Of a stretch of 64,000 bases of DNA, positions 46,336 to 55,027 are shown in pieces; position 1 is the first letter of the stretch, and every line of letters starts with the position of its first letter. The translations under genes were made by a program, and so were the position numbers. Origin of the DNA: Yoonia vestfoldensis DSM 16212 (GTDB taxonomy: Bacteria; Pseudomonadota; Alphaproteobacteria; Rhodobacterales; Rhodobacteraceae); the NCBI RefSeq assembly GCF_000382265.1, contig NZ_KB907974.1, positions 62,001 through 126,000 of the forward strand, given 5' to 3'. The notes under the pieces are model-generated. The model worked only from the letters and a program-made list of their open reading frames with translations. It was not told the DNA's origin and searched no databases.

Positions 46336-46505
46336 ACCCGCTCTGGCTGATCCGGATGAAACGCTGGGTGCAGAACCCGCCCTCGCCCGCGCGGATCAAG
46401 CTGGTCGCGGCGATCATCGGGGTCTGCCTGCTGGTCTTTGTGCTGGAACGGATCTTCGGTTGGCCCGCGGCGCTGACGCCCAATGATCTGCGCGGGATGC
46501 GCTGA
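46332..46505 (+). CDS. Small single-span membrane protein after hpt
   Basis: A 57-residue frame whose ATG overlaps the hpt stop (ATGA). It begins [20 protein letters not shown], has one hydrophobic helix (residues about 24-40, [18 protein letters not shown]) and a short tail ending DLRGMR. The Arg/Lys-rich start predicts a cytoplasmic N-terminus. Coupling to hpt and coding bias support a real gene. No known family; function unassigned. Confidence 0.7.
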   Translation: MNPLWLIRMKRWVQNPPSPARIKLVAAIIGVCLLVFVLERIFGWPAALTPNDLRGMR

Positions 46506-46518
46506 CGATTTCGTGTTT

Positions 46519-46535
46519 ATGTTTTGCCGAAACAT
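46519..46535. promoter_or_regulatory. Inverted repeat upstream of the cytochrome pair
   Basis: ATGTTT-TGCCG-AAACAT, a 6-5-6 dyad 45 bases before the cytochrome c' start. It may be a regulator site or the end of the hpt transcript. It does not match the FNR consensus. Confidence 0.3.
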
Positions 46536-46580
46536 CGCGTTAGCGTTGCGTCAACAATTACCCAATCGGAGAGAGCGGCC

Positions 46581-47051
46581 ATGAAGATCAGGACCATCAT
46601 CGCCGTTGCAGCCCTTGGGCTAAGCGTCACCACCGCCCTTGCGCAGGACAGCCTGAGCGAGGAGCAGCAGCGCGCGTTGAACGCCCGACAGGCGCATATG
46701 GGCCTTTATGGTTTCTACCTGACGCCACTGGGCCAGATGGCGCAGGACCGCATCCCCTATGATGCCGCAATCGCCAGTGCGGCGGCAAACAATCTGGCTG
46801 CGATGGCGGCGATCGATCAGGCGGCGTTCTGGGTCGATGGCACCGACAGCAGTGTCGAAGGCAGCCGCGCAAGGGCAGAAATCTGGACCGATGCGGCTGG
46901 ATATGCGCAGGTCCAGCAAGGCATGGTTGAGGCCACAGCGGCATTGGCGCTTGTTGCGGGTGACGGGATCGATGCACTGAAAGGTGCGTTCGGTCCGGTC
47001 GGGCAATCCTGTGGCGCCTGCCACCAGACTTACCGCGCCCCTGCGAACTGA
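46581..47051 (+). CDS. Cytochrome c' / c556 family protein
   Basis: A 156-residue periplasmic cytochrome. Signal peptide MKIRTIIAVAALGLSVTTALA, then a four-helix bundle sequence with Gln/Ala-rich helices and a single haem site SCGACHQTYR close to the C-terminus, the diagnostic position for cytochrome c' (Cytochrom_C_2). A GGAGAGAG ribosome site precedes the ATG. Family members bind NO or shuttle electrons. Its TGA overlaps the next cytochrome ATG (TGATG). Confidence 0.88.
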   Translation: MKIRTIIAVAALGLSVTTALAQDSLSEEQQRALNARQAHMGLYGFYLTPLGQMAQDRIPYDAAIASAAANNLAAMAAIDQAAFWVDGTDSSVEGSRARAEIWTDAAGYAQVQQGMVEATAALALVAGDGIDALKGAFGPVGQSCGACHQTYRAPAN

Positions 47052-47917
47052 TGGCCCGCTGGCCGTGGATCGCGGGGCTGGCTGTGCTGGCAATCGGCGC
47101 GGGCTGGTTCGTCACACGACCGGCACCGCTGCCTGCGACGGCACTTGACGGGATCACCCCAGACGCCGCGCGCGGTGCCGTGACCTTTGCCGCCGCGGGC
47201 TGCGCCAGTTGTCACAGTGCTGCTGACGGACCCCGCGAGGTGCTGGCGGGCGGGCGGGCCTTTGTCACGGATTACGGCACGTTCCATGCGCCCAACATCT
47301 CGTCCGACCCGGTGCAGGGGGTTGGTGGCTGGTCGGATCTGGAGCTTGCCAGCGCCATCCTGCGCGGCGTGTCACCGGATGGCGCGCATTATTATCCGGC
47401 CTTTCCCTATACCAGCTATGTCAAGGCGGATGTGCAGGACGTGGCCGATCTGATAGCGCATCTGCGCACCCTGCCCGCCTCGGACATCCCCAGCCTGCCG
47501 CATGATCTGCGCTTTCCCTATAACATCCGCGCGGGCCTCGGTGTCTGGAAGGCGCTTTATCTGCGCGATGATTGGGTGGCCGATGCGCCCACGCCCGAAT
47601 TGGAGCGCGGGCGCACCTTGGTCGAGGCTTTGGGCCATTGCGCCGAATGTCACACGCCGCGCGACGCCTTGGGCGGGCTGGACCGCAGTGCATGGATGCA
47701 GGGCGCGCCGAACCCCAGCGGCGACGGGCGTATCCCCGCCATCACCCCCGCCGCACTGGATTGGTCGGTGCAGGATATCGCGGCCTATCTGGAAAGCGGG
47801 TTCACGCCGGAGTTCGACAGCGCGGGCGGCAGCATGGCCGATGTCATCCACGGCACGGCCCTGTTAAGCGATGAGGATCGTCTGGCGATTGCGGCCTATC
47901 TCAAGGCGCTGCCTTGA
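47051..47917 (+). CDS. Membrane-anchored dihaem cytochrome c
   Basis: A 288-residue protein with an uncleaved or signal-type N-terminal helix (WIAGLAVLAIGAGWFV, residues 6-21) and two haem-binding motifs, CASCH at residues 51-55 and CAECH at 197-201. Methionine ligand candidates lie after each. The layout matches the dihaem cytochrome subunits of membrane dehydrogenases, but no dehydrogenase gene is adjacent. Translationally coupled to the cytochrome c' gene, so the two probably work together. Confidence 0.87.
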   Translation: MARWPWIAGLAVLAIGAGWFVTRPAPLPATALDGITPDAARGAVTFAAAGCASCHSAADGPREVLAGGRAFVTDYGTFHAPNISSDPVQGVGGWSDLELASAILRGVSPDGAHYYPAFPYTSYVKADVQDVADLIAHLRTLPASDIPSLPHDLRFPYNIRAGLGVWKALYLRDDWVADAPTPELERGRTLVEALGHCAECHTPRDALGGLDRSAWMQGAPNPSGDGRIPAITPAALDWSVQDIAAYLESGFTPEFDSAGGSMADVIHGTALLSDEDRLAIAAYLKALP

Positions 47918-47921
47918 GATC

Positions 47922-47938
47922 GCGGGGCGCGGCCCCGC
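47922..47938. terminator. GC hairpin after the cytochrome genes
   Basis: A 7-bp perfect stem GCGGGGC/GCCCCGC with a 3-base loop, four bases after the dihaem cytochrome stop. It is followed by CCCGGAGTATTTCTGG. From memory a similar hairpin-plus-CCCGGGATATTT element recurs between genes in Rhodobacterales, which would make it an intergenic repeat; only one clear copy was noticed here. Confidence 0.45.
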
Positions 47939-47975
47939 ACCCCGGAGTATTTCTGGAAAAAAGAAGATGCGGGCC

Positions 47976-48935
47976 TCAGGCGCGGCCGAGCTTTTTGTTG
48001 CGCGCGTCCCGCAGGCGGGCGAAATCGTCGCCTGCGTGATAGGACGACCGCGTCAGCGGCGTGGCAGAGACCATCAGGAAGCCTTTGCCATAAGCCGCTT
48101 TTTCATAGGCTGCGAATTCCTCGGGGGTGACAAAGCGGTCGACGCGGTGGTGTTTCGGGGTCGGTTGCAGATATTGACCAATGGTCAGAAAGTCGATGTC
48201 GGCAGCGCGCATGTCGTCCATCACCTGCATGACCGCCTGTTTATCCTCGCCCAAGCCAACCATGATGCCCGATTTGGTGAACATCGACGGGTCCAGTTCC
48301 TTGACCCGTTGCAACAGCCGCAAGCTGTGGAAATAGCGCGCACCCGGCCGCACCTCGGGGTAGAGGCCTGGCACGGTTTCGAGGTTGTGGTTGAACACGT
48401 CGGGGCGCGCGGCGACGACAGTTTCCAGCACGGATGCATCGCAACGGATAAAGTCGGGGGTCAGAATCTCGATCGTCGTGCCGGGCGACTGGCGGCGGAT
48501 GGCGCGGATCGTCTGGGCGAAATGCTCCGCCCCGCCGTCTTCGATATCGTCACGGTCAACGGAGGTGACGACGACATGGTTCAGCCCCAGTTTCTTGACT
48601 GCATCGGCCACGCGGCCGGGTTCGAACACGTCAAGCGCCTCTGGCGGTTTGCCGGTCGCGATATTGCAGAAGGTACAGGCGCGGGTGCAGACCTCGCCCA
48701 TGATCATCATCGTGGCGTGACCCTGCGACCAGCATTCGCCGACATTGGGGCAGCCCGCCTCTTCGCAGACGGTGACCAGTTTATGTTCGCGCATGATGTC
48801 GCGGGTGGCCTTGTAGCCTTCGGAGGTCGGGGCCTTGACCCTGATCCAATCGGGTTTCTTCGGTTGGGGCGCATCCTCGCGGCGCTGTTTTTCCGGGTGA
48901 CGCTGGGCCGGAATTTTCAGATCGCGTGGGGACAT
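47976..48935 (-). CDS. lipA: Lipoyl synthase
   Basis: A 319-residue radical-SAM enzyme that inserts two sulfurs into octanoyl groups on 2-oxoacid dehydrogenases. Auxiliary cluster motif [13 protein letters not shown], radical-SAM motif CTRACTFCN, then [20 protein letters not shown] and [12 protein letters not shown]; the C-terminal [13 protein letters not shown] contains the conserved Arg-Ser-Ser-Tyr. Start chosen at MSPRDLKIP, preceded by CGGAGCG; an ATG seven codons upstream is possible. It needs Fe-S clusters, supplied by the Suf system at the end of the window. Confidence 0.96.
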   Translation of the reverse strand: MSPRDLKIPAQRHPEKQRREDAPQPKKPDWIRVKAPTSEGYKATRDIMREHKLVTVCEEAGCPNVGECWSQGHATMMIMGEVCTRACTFCNIATGKPPEALDVFEPGRVADAVKKLGLNHVVVTSVDRDDIEDGGAEHFAQTIRAIRRQSPGTTIEILTPDFIRCDASVLETVVAARPDVFNHNLETVPGLYPEVRPGARYFHSLRLLQRVKELDPSMFTKSGIMVGLGEDKQAVMQVMDDMRAADIDFLTIGQYLQPTPKHHRVDRFVTPEEFAAYEKAAYGKGFLMVSATPLTRSSYHAGDDFARLRDARNKKLGRA

Positions 48936-49037
48936 GGGTTCGCTCCGATAAGTCATGTCCTACAGCTAGCGTCGCGCGCGCGATTTGTCCAATGGCAAGC
49001 AAGGCCCGCATGACGGACCTGCGCGCCGTGCATAAGG

Positions 49038-50159
49038 TCAGCCGATCATCGGCCCATAGCGCCCTTGGGTATGCGCGTAATGCCGCGCCAGCCGTTCAAG
49101 CGCGATGCGCAGCACGATCTTGCCTGACCGCGCGGACCAGCCCATGGACTTTTCGGTCTGTTCCAGCCCTTCGAGCAGGCAGCAGCAGCGCAGTACCACA
49201 TCGCCCAGTCCGGGGCCGAGATCGGCAAGTGCTGCACGCACGCGGTCATGCGCCGCAAGGGCGGCCGGTGCCGCATCCTTTCGCGCAGAGGGCACTTGCC
49301 CCAGTGCCGCCTGATCCCAGCCCGCAAGGCCACCTGTGGCGAGCTGCGCAAGTTCGAAATCCTCGCGCAGCCGTTCACCGGTGGCGACCAGGTCGCGTGA
49401 CAGAAAGAGCGCACCGTCGCGGTCACGCCGCCGGGCAAGCCCAACAAGCGGACTTTCGGTGACGTGATAGCGCATCTGACCGCGAGGATCGTCATCCAGC
49501 GTCATCATGTCCCAGCCCGCATCGGCATCTGCCGCACCGCGCTTGTCGGCAAAGCCACCGGCGCGGTTTTCGTCCTGCGCTGTCAAGCGGCGCAGCGCAG
49601 CACGGCCCGTGTTGGTGATGAAATAGCGCGCGATCCGCGCATCGGGATCAGTGCAGGCGATCCAGTCCTTCAGCGCCATCGCCTGTGCAATCTCGCGGTC
49701 GACGCTGGTCGTGCGCAGCTGGTCGCCGGTTTGGCTTTGCCGGACCACCACGGCGGTGGTCATGTCGCGCGCTGCGGCCAGCACGGCGCCCGGTTCACAA
49801 AGGCGGCGGAGGATGCGTCGGGCTTCCTGGTCGATGCGGTGCTGGGTCAGGGGCGATCCCTGGTCGTTCTCTGTCAGGCGGCTGTCCAATGTCATTGGTC
49901 CTGTTCCCTTTGGCTTGTCGGCAGTTTCGGCGCTGGCTTGCGCCGACAGTGATCTGAGGGCCCCGTCGATCAGCAGATCGTCGCGGCGGATTTCCAGCTT
50001 GCGGACCTGCCGCAAGACCGTCGACGGATGGCAATCCTGCGCGCGGGCCAAGGCCCGGATCGACATGCCGGCCTCTGTATGCACCAGATAATTGCGAACC
50101 GCGTCAGGGACCCATGTGGGGTAAGTGTCAGACCGTTGTGGTCCCGGTCGTACCGTCAT
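49038..50159 (-). CDS. DUF6456 protein with N-terminal helix-turn-helix
   Basis: A 373-residue probable DNA-binding protein. Residues about 32-56 form a helix-turn-helix (MSIRALARAQDCHPSTVLRQ), and a conserved C-terminal region (GLGDVVLRCCCLLEGLEQTE, GKIVLRIALERLARHY) matches my memory of DUF6456 in alphaproteobacteria. The ATG preceded by AAGGAA is used; another nine codons upstream is possible. It is divergent from the DUF6477 gene. Its target genes are unknown. Confidence 0.75.
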   Translation of the reverse strand: MTVRPGPQRSDTYPTWVPDAVRNYLVHTEAGMSIRALARAQDCHPSTVLRQVRKLEIRRDDLLIDGALRSLSAQASAETADKPKGTGPMTLDSRLTENDQGSPLTQHRIDQEARRILRRLCEPGAVLAAARDMTTAVVVRQSQTGDQLRTTSVDREIAQAMALKDWIACTDPDARIARYFITNTGRAALRRLTAQDENRAGGFADKRGAADADAGWDMMTLDDDPRGQMRYHVTESPLVGLARRRDRDGALFLSRDLVATGERLREDFELAQLATGGLAGWDQAALGQVPSARKDAAPAALAAHDRVRAALADLGPGLGDVVLRCCCLLEGLEQTEKSMGWSARSGKIVLRIALERLARHYAHTQGRYGPMIG

Positions 50160-50406
50160 TTTCCTTGTTCCTTTTCCTGTACCCATTTCCCGGCGCAGGC
50201 AAAGTCCGCTGTCGTGTCATCCGTCAGAGACTCAACCTAAAAATGTATGGTTACCTAATTGTTAACGAAGCTTTGTGTCCGTCAACTATTGTTACCAAAG
50301 GATAAAGATTTCTGAGGGCAGCGTTCTTAACTTTTGCCGAAACGGCAACACCCGCCGGGATTGTGCGATGGTCGGATCAGGACACCCAACCCGAAAGGCC
50401 TGCCCC

Positions 50407-50703
50407 ATGCTTGATGTGATGACATTGATCCGCAATCTGCGCCGCCCCGCCCTGCTTGCACGGGCCGCGCGTTTCGGCGCCGACGATTACCGCCGCGAGA
50501 CGGTTCTGCCCCGGCTGCTGAAAACGGAAAAGCTGCCGCGTCCGGCGGCGGCAATCATGGCCTTGCTGGAACTGGAGGCGGCAACAGATGCCCGCCGGAT
50601 CGCGAAGGCGGGCGATTATTCGCCCGCGCGCCATGTCGAATTGCTGATCGCGATATCGGGCGAGGCGCGCATGCTTGCTGCGACTGCGCCGCGCGCTGTC
50701 TAG
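50407..50703 (+). CDS. DUF6477 family small protein
   Basis: A 98-residue protein beginning MLDVMTLIRNLRRPALLARA, with GADDYRRETVLPRLLKTEKL and ALLELEAATDARRIAKAGDY. It is Ala/Arg/Leu-rich and probably helical, with no membrane segment. I recall this family as DUF6477, found in Rhodobacterales. Function unknown. The 247 bases upstream are unusually A+T-rich for this window and contain a GACTC (GANTC) site at 50229 and GTTAAC. The end overlaps the convergent MttB-family gene by four bases. Confidence 0.7.
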   Translation: MLDVMTLIRNLRRPALLARAARFGADDYRRETVLPRLLKTEKLPRPAAAIMALLELEAATDARRIAKAGDYSPARHVELLIAISGEARMLAATAPRAV

Positions 50704-52250
50704 GCGAAAGCGTCCGGCATCGCAGCCTTTTTGGCCGCCACATAGGCCCGCAGCCGCGCCTCGATCTCGGGATCGAGGGCGGGTTGCTGGTAGCTGTCGA
50801 TCAGTTTCTTGACGCGGACGCTGGCCAGCGCGACCGTATCGCGCGCGCCTTCTTCGTCCCATGTCTCGAAGGGTTTGTAATCGAACAGATCAGACCGCCA
50901 GAACGCCGCCTTGAAGTTGGATTGCGTATGTTCGCAGCCCAGAAAATGCCCGCCGGGGCCGACCTCGGCCAGCGCATCCATGGCCTGCCCGTTTTCGGAC
51001 ATATCCACGCCGCGCGCGAAATGGTGCAGCGTGCCCAATTGGTCAGCGTCCATCACGAACTTTTCAAAACTGGCGACCAGCCCGCCTTCGAGCCAGCCGC
51101 AGGCATGCAGCATGAAGTTCACACCCGACAACAGGCCCATGTTCAGGCTGTTGGCGGTCTCGTACGCCGCCTGCGCGTCGGGCAGTTTGCTGCCGCAGAA
51201 CGACCCGGCCGAGCGGTACGGCAGGCCCATCCGCCGCGCGAGCTGCCCCGCGCCATAGGTGATCTGGCTGGCCTCGGGCGTGCCGAAGGTGGGCGCGCCG
51301 GAATTCATGTCGATAGAGGCAACAAAAGTGCCGAACACGACCGGAGAGCCCGCGCGCACCAGTTGGGAATAGGCGACACCCGCCATCACCTCGGCCAGCA
51401 CCTGCGTCAGCGTGCCCGCGACGGAAACGGGCGCCATCGCGCCGCCAACGATGAACGGGCTGATGATGCTGGCCTGATTGTGTTTGGCAAACACCTCGAG
51501 CGCGCCCATCATCACGGAATCGAAGGTGAGCGGAGAGTTGATGTTGATCAGCGATGTCATCACCGTGTTGTCGCGCACAAAATCGGCACCGAACAGGATC
51601 TCGCACATCTCGATACTGTCCTGGGCGCGGCTGGGTTCGGTGACGGAGCCCATGAAAGGCTTGTCGCTCAGCACCATATGCGCGAGCAACATGTCGAGAT
51701 GCCGCTTGTTCACCGGAATATCGGTGGGTTCGCAGACGGTGCCGCCGGAATGGTGCAGCCATTTGGACATATAACCCAGTTTCACGAATTTCTCGAAATC
51801 GGCCATGGTGGCGTAACGCCGCCCACCTTCGGCATCGCGCACGAAGGGCGGGCCGTAGACAGGAGCCAGCACCAGATTCTTGCCGCCGACCACGACATTG
51901 CGGTCGGGGTTGCGCGCGTGCTGGACATATTCGGACGGCGCCGTGGAACAAAGCTTGCGTGCCAGACCGCGCGGGATGCGGACACGTTCGCCCTCGATCT
52001 CGGCGCCCGCGGATTTCCACAGGGCCAGCGCAGCGGGATTGTCGACGAAATTCACCCCGATCTCGGCCAGCACGGTTTCGGCATTCGCCTCGATCACCTG
52101 CAGCGCCTCTTCGGTCAGGACCTCGTAATTGGGGATGTTGCGTTCGATGTATTTTGCGGTTTCGACGCTGACCGCCGTGCGTTCGGCCCGCCGTGCGGCC
52201 CCGCCGCCGCCGCGTGCGCGACGTGGTGAAATGACTGCTGCATCCGACAT
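50700..52250 (-). CDS. Trimethylamine methyltransferase (MttB) family protein, non-pyrrolysine
   Basis: A 516-residue MttB-superfamily protein read through without any internal stop, so it lacks the pyrrolysine of archaeal MttB. Non-pyrrolysine members demethylate quaternary amines such as glycine betaine, proline betaine or carnitine using a corrinoid protein. Visible: [40 protein letters not shown] and a C-terminal [20 protein letters not shown], with the family's CEHT segment. The N-terminus ([17 protein letters not shown]) is Arg/Gly-rich and probably flexible. No corrinoid protein or MtbA-type gene is near. Substrate unassigned. Confidence 0.88.
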   Translation of the reverse strand: MSDAAVISPRRARGGGGAARRAERTAVSVETAKYIERNIPNYEVLTEEALQVIEANAETVLAEIGVNFVDNPAALALWKSAGAEIEGERVRIPRGLARKLCSTAPSEYVQHARNPDRNVVVGGKNLVLAPVYGPPFVRDAEGGRRYATMADFEKFVKLGYMSKWLHHSGGTVCEPTDIPVNKRHLDMLLAHMVLSDKPFMGSVTEPSRAQDSIEMCEILFGADFVRDNTVMTSLININSPLTFDSVMMGALEVFAKHNQASIISPFIVGGAMAPVSVAGTLTQVLAEVMAGVAYSQLVRAGSPVVFGTFVASIDMNSGAPTFGTPEASQITYGAGQLARRMGLPYRSAGSFCGSKLPDAQAAYETANSLNMGLLSGVNFMLHACGWLEGGLVASFEKFVMDADQLGTLHHFARGVDMSENGQAMDALAEVGPGGHFLGCEHTQSNFKAAFWRSDLFDYKPFETWDEEGARDTVALASVRVKKLIDSYQQPALDPEIEARLRAYVAAKKAAMPDAFA

Positions 52251-52400
52251 GGCGATTCCTCTTTGGGCAAAGTTCGCGCCTTTCTAGCGTTACCGCCGCG
52301 CAGGCCTTGCCGTGTTTACGCCCCTTCAGACGCGAAAACGACATCGGGCACGAACGGCAGCCTCTTGCGCAAGGGCGCGACTGGCTTTACCGACTGCGGC

Positions 52401-53960
52401 ATGGAAAACAGCACATATGAACGCTTGCTGATCATTGATTTCGGCAGCCAGGTGACACAATTGATCGCGCGGCGTCTGCGCGAGCTGAACGTCTATTGCG
52501 AGATTCACCCGTTCAACAAGGTGACGGATGACTTTCTGGCCGATTTCGCGCCCAAGGCCGTGATTTTCTCGGGCGGGCCTGCGTCGGTGTTCGCTGACGG
52601 CGCGCCAATGCCGCCCAAATCGGTCTTCGATCTGGGCGTGCCGATTTTGGGCATCTGCTATGGCCAGCAGGTGATGATGCATGTGCTGGGCGGTAAGGTG
52701 GAACGCGGCCACGGCACCGCCGAATTCGGCCGCGCCTTTGTGACCCCTGTGGAAAAGCTCGATCTGCTGGAAGGCTGGTTTTTGACCGACCGCGAACAGG
52801 TCTGGATGAGCCATGGCGACCATGTGTCCGCCATCGCTCCCGGTTTTGCGGTCTACGGCACATCGCCAAACGCGCCTTTTGCGATCACGGCGGATGTGAA
52901 CCGGCATTTCTATGCCGTGCAGTTCCACCCCGAGGTGCATCACACCCCGAACGGCGCGCGGCTTTATGAAAACTTTGTCCGCATCGCGGGCTTTTCCGGC
53001 GACTGGACGATGAGCGCTTACCGCGAACAGGCCATCGCCGCGATCCGCGAACAGGTGGGCGACAAGCAGGTGATCTGCGGGCTGTCGGGGGGCGTCGATT
53101 CATCCGTCGCCGCCGTGCTGATCCACGAGGCGATCGGCGACCAGCTGATCTGCGTTTTCGTCGATCACGGCTTGCTGCGGCAGGGCGAGGCCGAAGAGGT
53201 CGTGACCATGTTCCGCGACCATTACAACATGCCGCTGATCCATGCCGACGAAAAGGAATTGTTCCTTGGCAAGCTGGAAGGTGTGAGCGACCCCGAAACC
53301 AAGCGCAAGATCATCGGCGGGCTGTTCATCGACGTGTTCCAGAAATACGCGAACGGCATCGAAGGCGCGGAATTCCTCGCCCAAGGCACGCTGTACCCCG
53401 ATGTCATCGAATCGGTGTCGTTTTCGGGCGGCCCGTCGGTCACGATCAAAAGCCACCACAATGTCGGCGGCCTGCCCGAGAAAATGGGCCTGAAACTGGT
53501 CGAACCCCTGCGCGAATTGTTCAAGGACGAAGTGCGCGCCTTGGGGGCCGAGCTTGGCCTGCCGCCGAGTTTCATCGGGCGTCACCCCTTCCCCGGTCCC
53601 GGTCTGGCCATCCGCTGCCCCGGCGAGATCACCCGCGAAAAGCTCGATATCCTGCGCAAGGCCGATGCGGTGTTCATCGACCAGATCCGCAAACACGGGC
53701 TTTATGATGATATCTGGCAGGCGTTCGTCGCGATCCTGCCGGTGCGCACCGTGGGTGTCATGGGCGACGGGCGCACCTATGATTTCGCCTGCGCCTTGCG
53801 CGCGGTGACATCCGTGGACGGGATGACGGCGGATTATTACCCGTTCAGCCATGATTTTCTGGGTGAAACCGCCACACGGATCATCAACGAGGTGACGGGG
53901 ATCAACCGCGTGACCTATGACATCACGTCAAAACCTCCCGGCACGATCGAATGGGAATAA
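52401..53960 (+). CDS. guaA: GMP synthase (glutamine-hydrolysing)
   Basis: A 519-residue two-part enzyme making GMP from XMP. Glutamine amidotransferase half with [35 protein letters not shown] (catalytic Cys) and [12 protein letters not shown] (His/Glu). ATP-pyrophosphatase half with [17 protein letters not shown]; the dimerisation end is [15 protein letters not shown]. The ATG at MENSTYERL is chosen; the frame runs on upstream without family similarity. Divergent from the MttB-family gene. Confidence 0.97.
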   Translation: MENSTYERLLIIDFGSQVTQLIARRLRELNVYCEIHPFNKVTDDFLADFAPKAVIFSGGPASVFADGAPMPPKSVFDLGVPILGICYGQQVMMHVLGGKVERGHGTAEFGRAFVTPVEKLDLLEGWFLTDREQVWMSHGDHVSAIAPGFAVYGTSPNAPFAITADVNRHFYAVQFHPEVHHTPNGARLYENFVRIAGFSGDWTMSAYREQAIAAIREQVGDKQVICGLSGGVDSSVAAVLIHEAIGDQLICVFVDHGLLRQGEAEEVVTMFRDHYNMPLIHADEKELFLGKLEGVSDPETKRKIIGGLFIDVFQKYANGIEGAEFLAQGTLYPDVIESVSFSGGPSVTIKSHHNVGGLPEKMGLKLVEPLRELFKDEVRALGAELGLPPSFIGRHPFPGPGLAIRCPGEITREKLDILRKADAVFIDQIRKHGLYDDIWQAFVAILPVRTVGVMGDGRTYDFACALRAVTSVDGMTADYYPFSHDFLGETATRIINEVTGINRVTYDITSKPPGTIEWE

Positions 53961-53980
53961 GACAGGACCGCTGACACAGG

Positions 53981-54430
53981 ATGGACCAGACCGCCCCCAT
54001 CACCATGACGCCGCGGCCATTCACCATCTCGCAAAAGATGGTGGTGCGCGCGGCCTTGCTGCATCTGGGGCGCTAGCGGTGGTATCTGATCGGCGCGGTT
54101 GCGGTCAGCCTGCTGCCCCTGATCCCGCGCATCGGTGTCTGGGACACTGCTCGCATCTGACGCTACTTCCTTCAAAACAGTACGATCAAACTGGCTCTGG
54201 CCGGGGCGCTGTTCGTTTTCGTGCGCTGGGTGTTCTTTCCCTTCATCGCCGGGCGCAAACCCCTCGGGCCTTTTACCGATCTTTACGGCTACCGCGTGGC
54301 GGACGCGCTGATCCTGCTGTACCTGACCAATGTTCTTTGTCTGCTGGTGCCGGTCACGGCCTTTGACGATGCGGGCCAAAAGGCCGACCTGATCGCCTGT
54401 CTCGACAAGGCCGGGTTGCGCAGTCTCTGA
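53981..54430 (+). pseudogene. Broken membrane-protein gene with in-frame TAG and TGA
   Basis: A single 150-codon frame from the ATG at 53981 to the TGA at 54428, interrupted by TAG at codon 32 (54074) and TGA at codon 60 (54158). Both sides of each stop stay protein-like: before, FTISQKMVVRAALLHLGR; between, WYLIGAVAVSLLPLIPRI; after, STIKLALAGALFVFVRWVFF. Hydrophobic segments and G+C codon bias continue across the breaks, and the TGA could be a mutated Trp codon. The family is not recognised. A recently decayed gene is most likely; sequencing error or recoding is not excluded. The last piece alone could be read from 54221. Confidence 0.65.
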
Positions 54431-54510
54431 TTCGCAAAACTTTGCAATTACCTGAAGTTGTCTGTATAACTGCCTGAATAACCAAAAAGACACCGCAAAG
54501 ATCGGGCAAG

Positions 54511-54972
54511 ATGATGACGACAGGCATGCGCAGGACATGGGCCGAACTGGTCCTTCCGTTTTTTCGACGCCCACGGCGATTGCAGGTCGCGGCGCTGTGC
54601 TACCGGCAAAGCAACGGCGAAAAAGAGGTGCTTTTGATCACCTCGCGCGGGACCGGTCGCTGGATCATCCCCAAAGGCTGGCCGATCGACGGCAAGGACG
54701 CGCCCGGTGCCGCCCTGCAAGAGGCGTGGGAAGAGGCAGGCGTCAGAACCGGCCGCGTGACGGGCGAGGCTGTCGGCATCTATTGTTATGAAAAGGAACT
54801 GTCCAGCGGTCTGCCCATCGCGGTGGAAACGCTGGTTTTTGCGGTCGAGGTCGGCACGCTTGAAAAGGACTACCCCGAAGTCCACGAACGCCGCCGCAAA
54901 TGGGTCAGCCCGGCCATGGCCGCCAATATGGTGGCAGAGCCGGAACTGCGGCAGATCCTGCGGGATATGTAA
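54511..54972 (+). CDS. NUDIX hydrolase
   Basis: A 153-residue NUDIX protein. The Nudix box reads GKDAPGAALQEAWEEAGV, with the Glu pair AWEEAG that binds metal. Before it, RWIIPKGWPIDG is typical of the diphosphoinositol-polyphosphate/dinucleoside-polyphosphate (DIPP-like) branch. The ATG at 54511 is used; ATGs one and five codons later are also possible. Its stop lies inside the Pho-box-like repeat that precedes the phosphate transporter gene. Substrate unassigned. Confidence 0.88.
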   Translation: MMTTGMRRTWAELVLPFFRRPRRLQVAALCYRQSNGEKEVLLITSRGTGRWIIPKGWPIDGKDAPGAALQEAWEEAGVRTGRVTGEAVGIYCYEKELSSGLPIAVETLVFAVEVGTLEKDYPEVHERRRKWVSPAMAANMVAEPELRQILRDM

Positions 54973-54996
54973 CACTTTTGTAGCACTTTTGTAACG
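54968..54996 (+). promoter_or_regulatory. Pho-box-like triple direct repeat
   Basis: Three 7-base repeats TGTAACA, TGTAGCA and TGTAACG separated by CTTT each time, giving an exact 11-base period. This is the layout of a PhoB binding site (7-base repeats with 4-base spacers, consensus near TGTCATA/CTGTCAT). It lies 32 bases before the phosphate transporter start. Confidence 0.55.
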
Positions 54997-55027
54997 GAAC
55001 AGGTTGTCCCCCGGGGCACTGTTTCGT

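Noticed and set aside
46519-46535. FNR-type site before the cytochrome c' gene
   Set aside because: The dyad ATGTTT-N5-AAACAT does not fit TTGAT-N4-ATCAA; listed only as an unassigned inverted repeat.
50784-52229. A 481-codon plus-strand frame opposite the MttB-family gene
   Set aside because: No recognisable motifs and biased His/Arg/Gly content; considered an antisense shadow.
52251-52400. A purine riboswitch upstream of guaA
   Set aside because: The 150 bases show no purine-riboswitch core or matching stems that I could draw.
53981-54430. Pyrrolysine or selenocysteine insertion at the TAG/TGA codons
   Set aside because: No pylS/pylT-like or SECIS-like element was seen, the nearby MttB gene has no amber codon, and two different stops in one short frame are more easily explained by decay.
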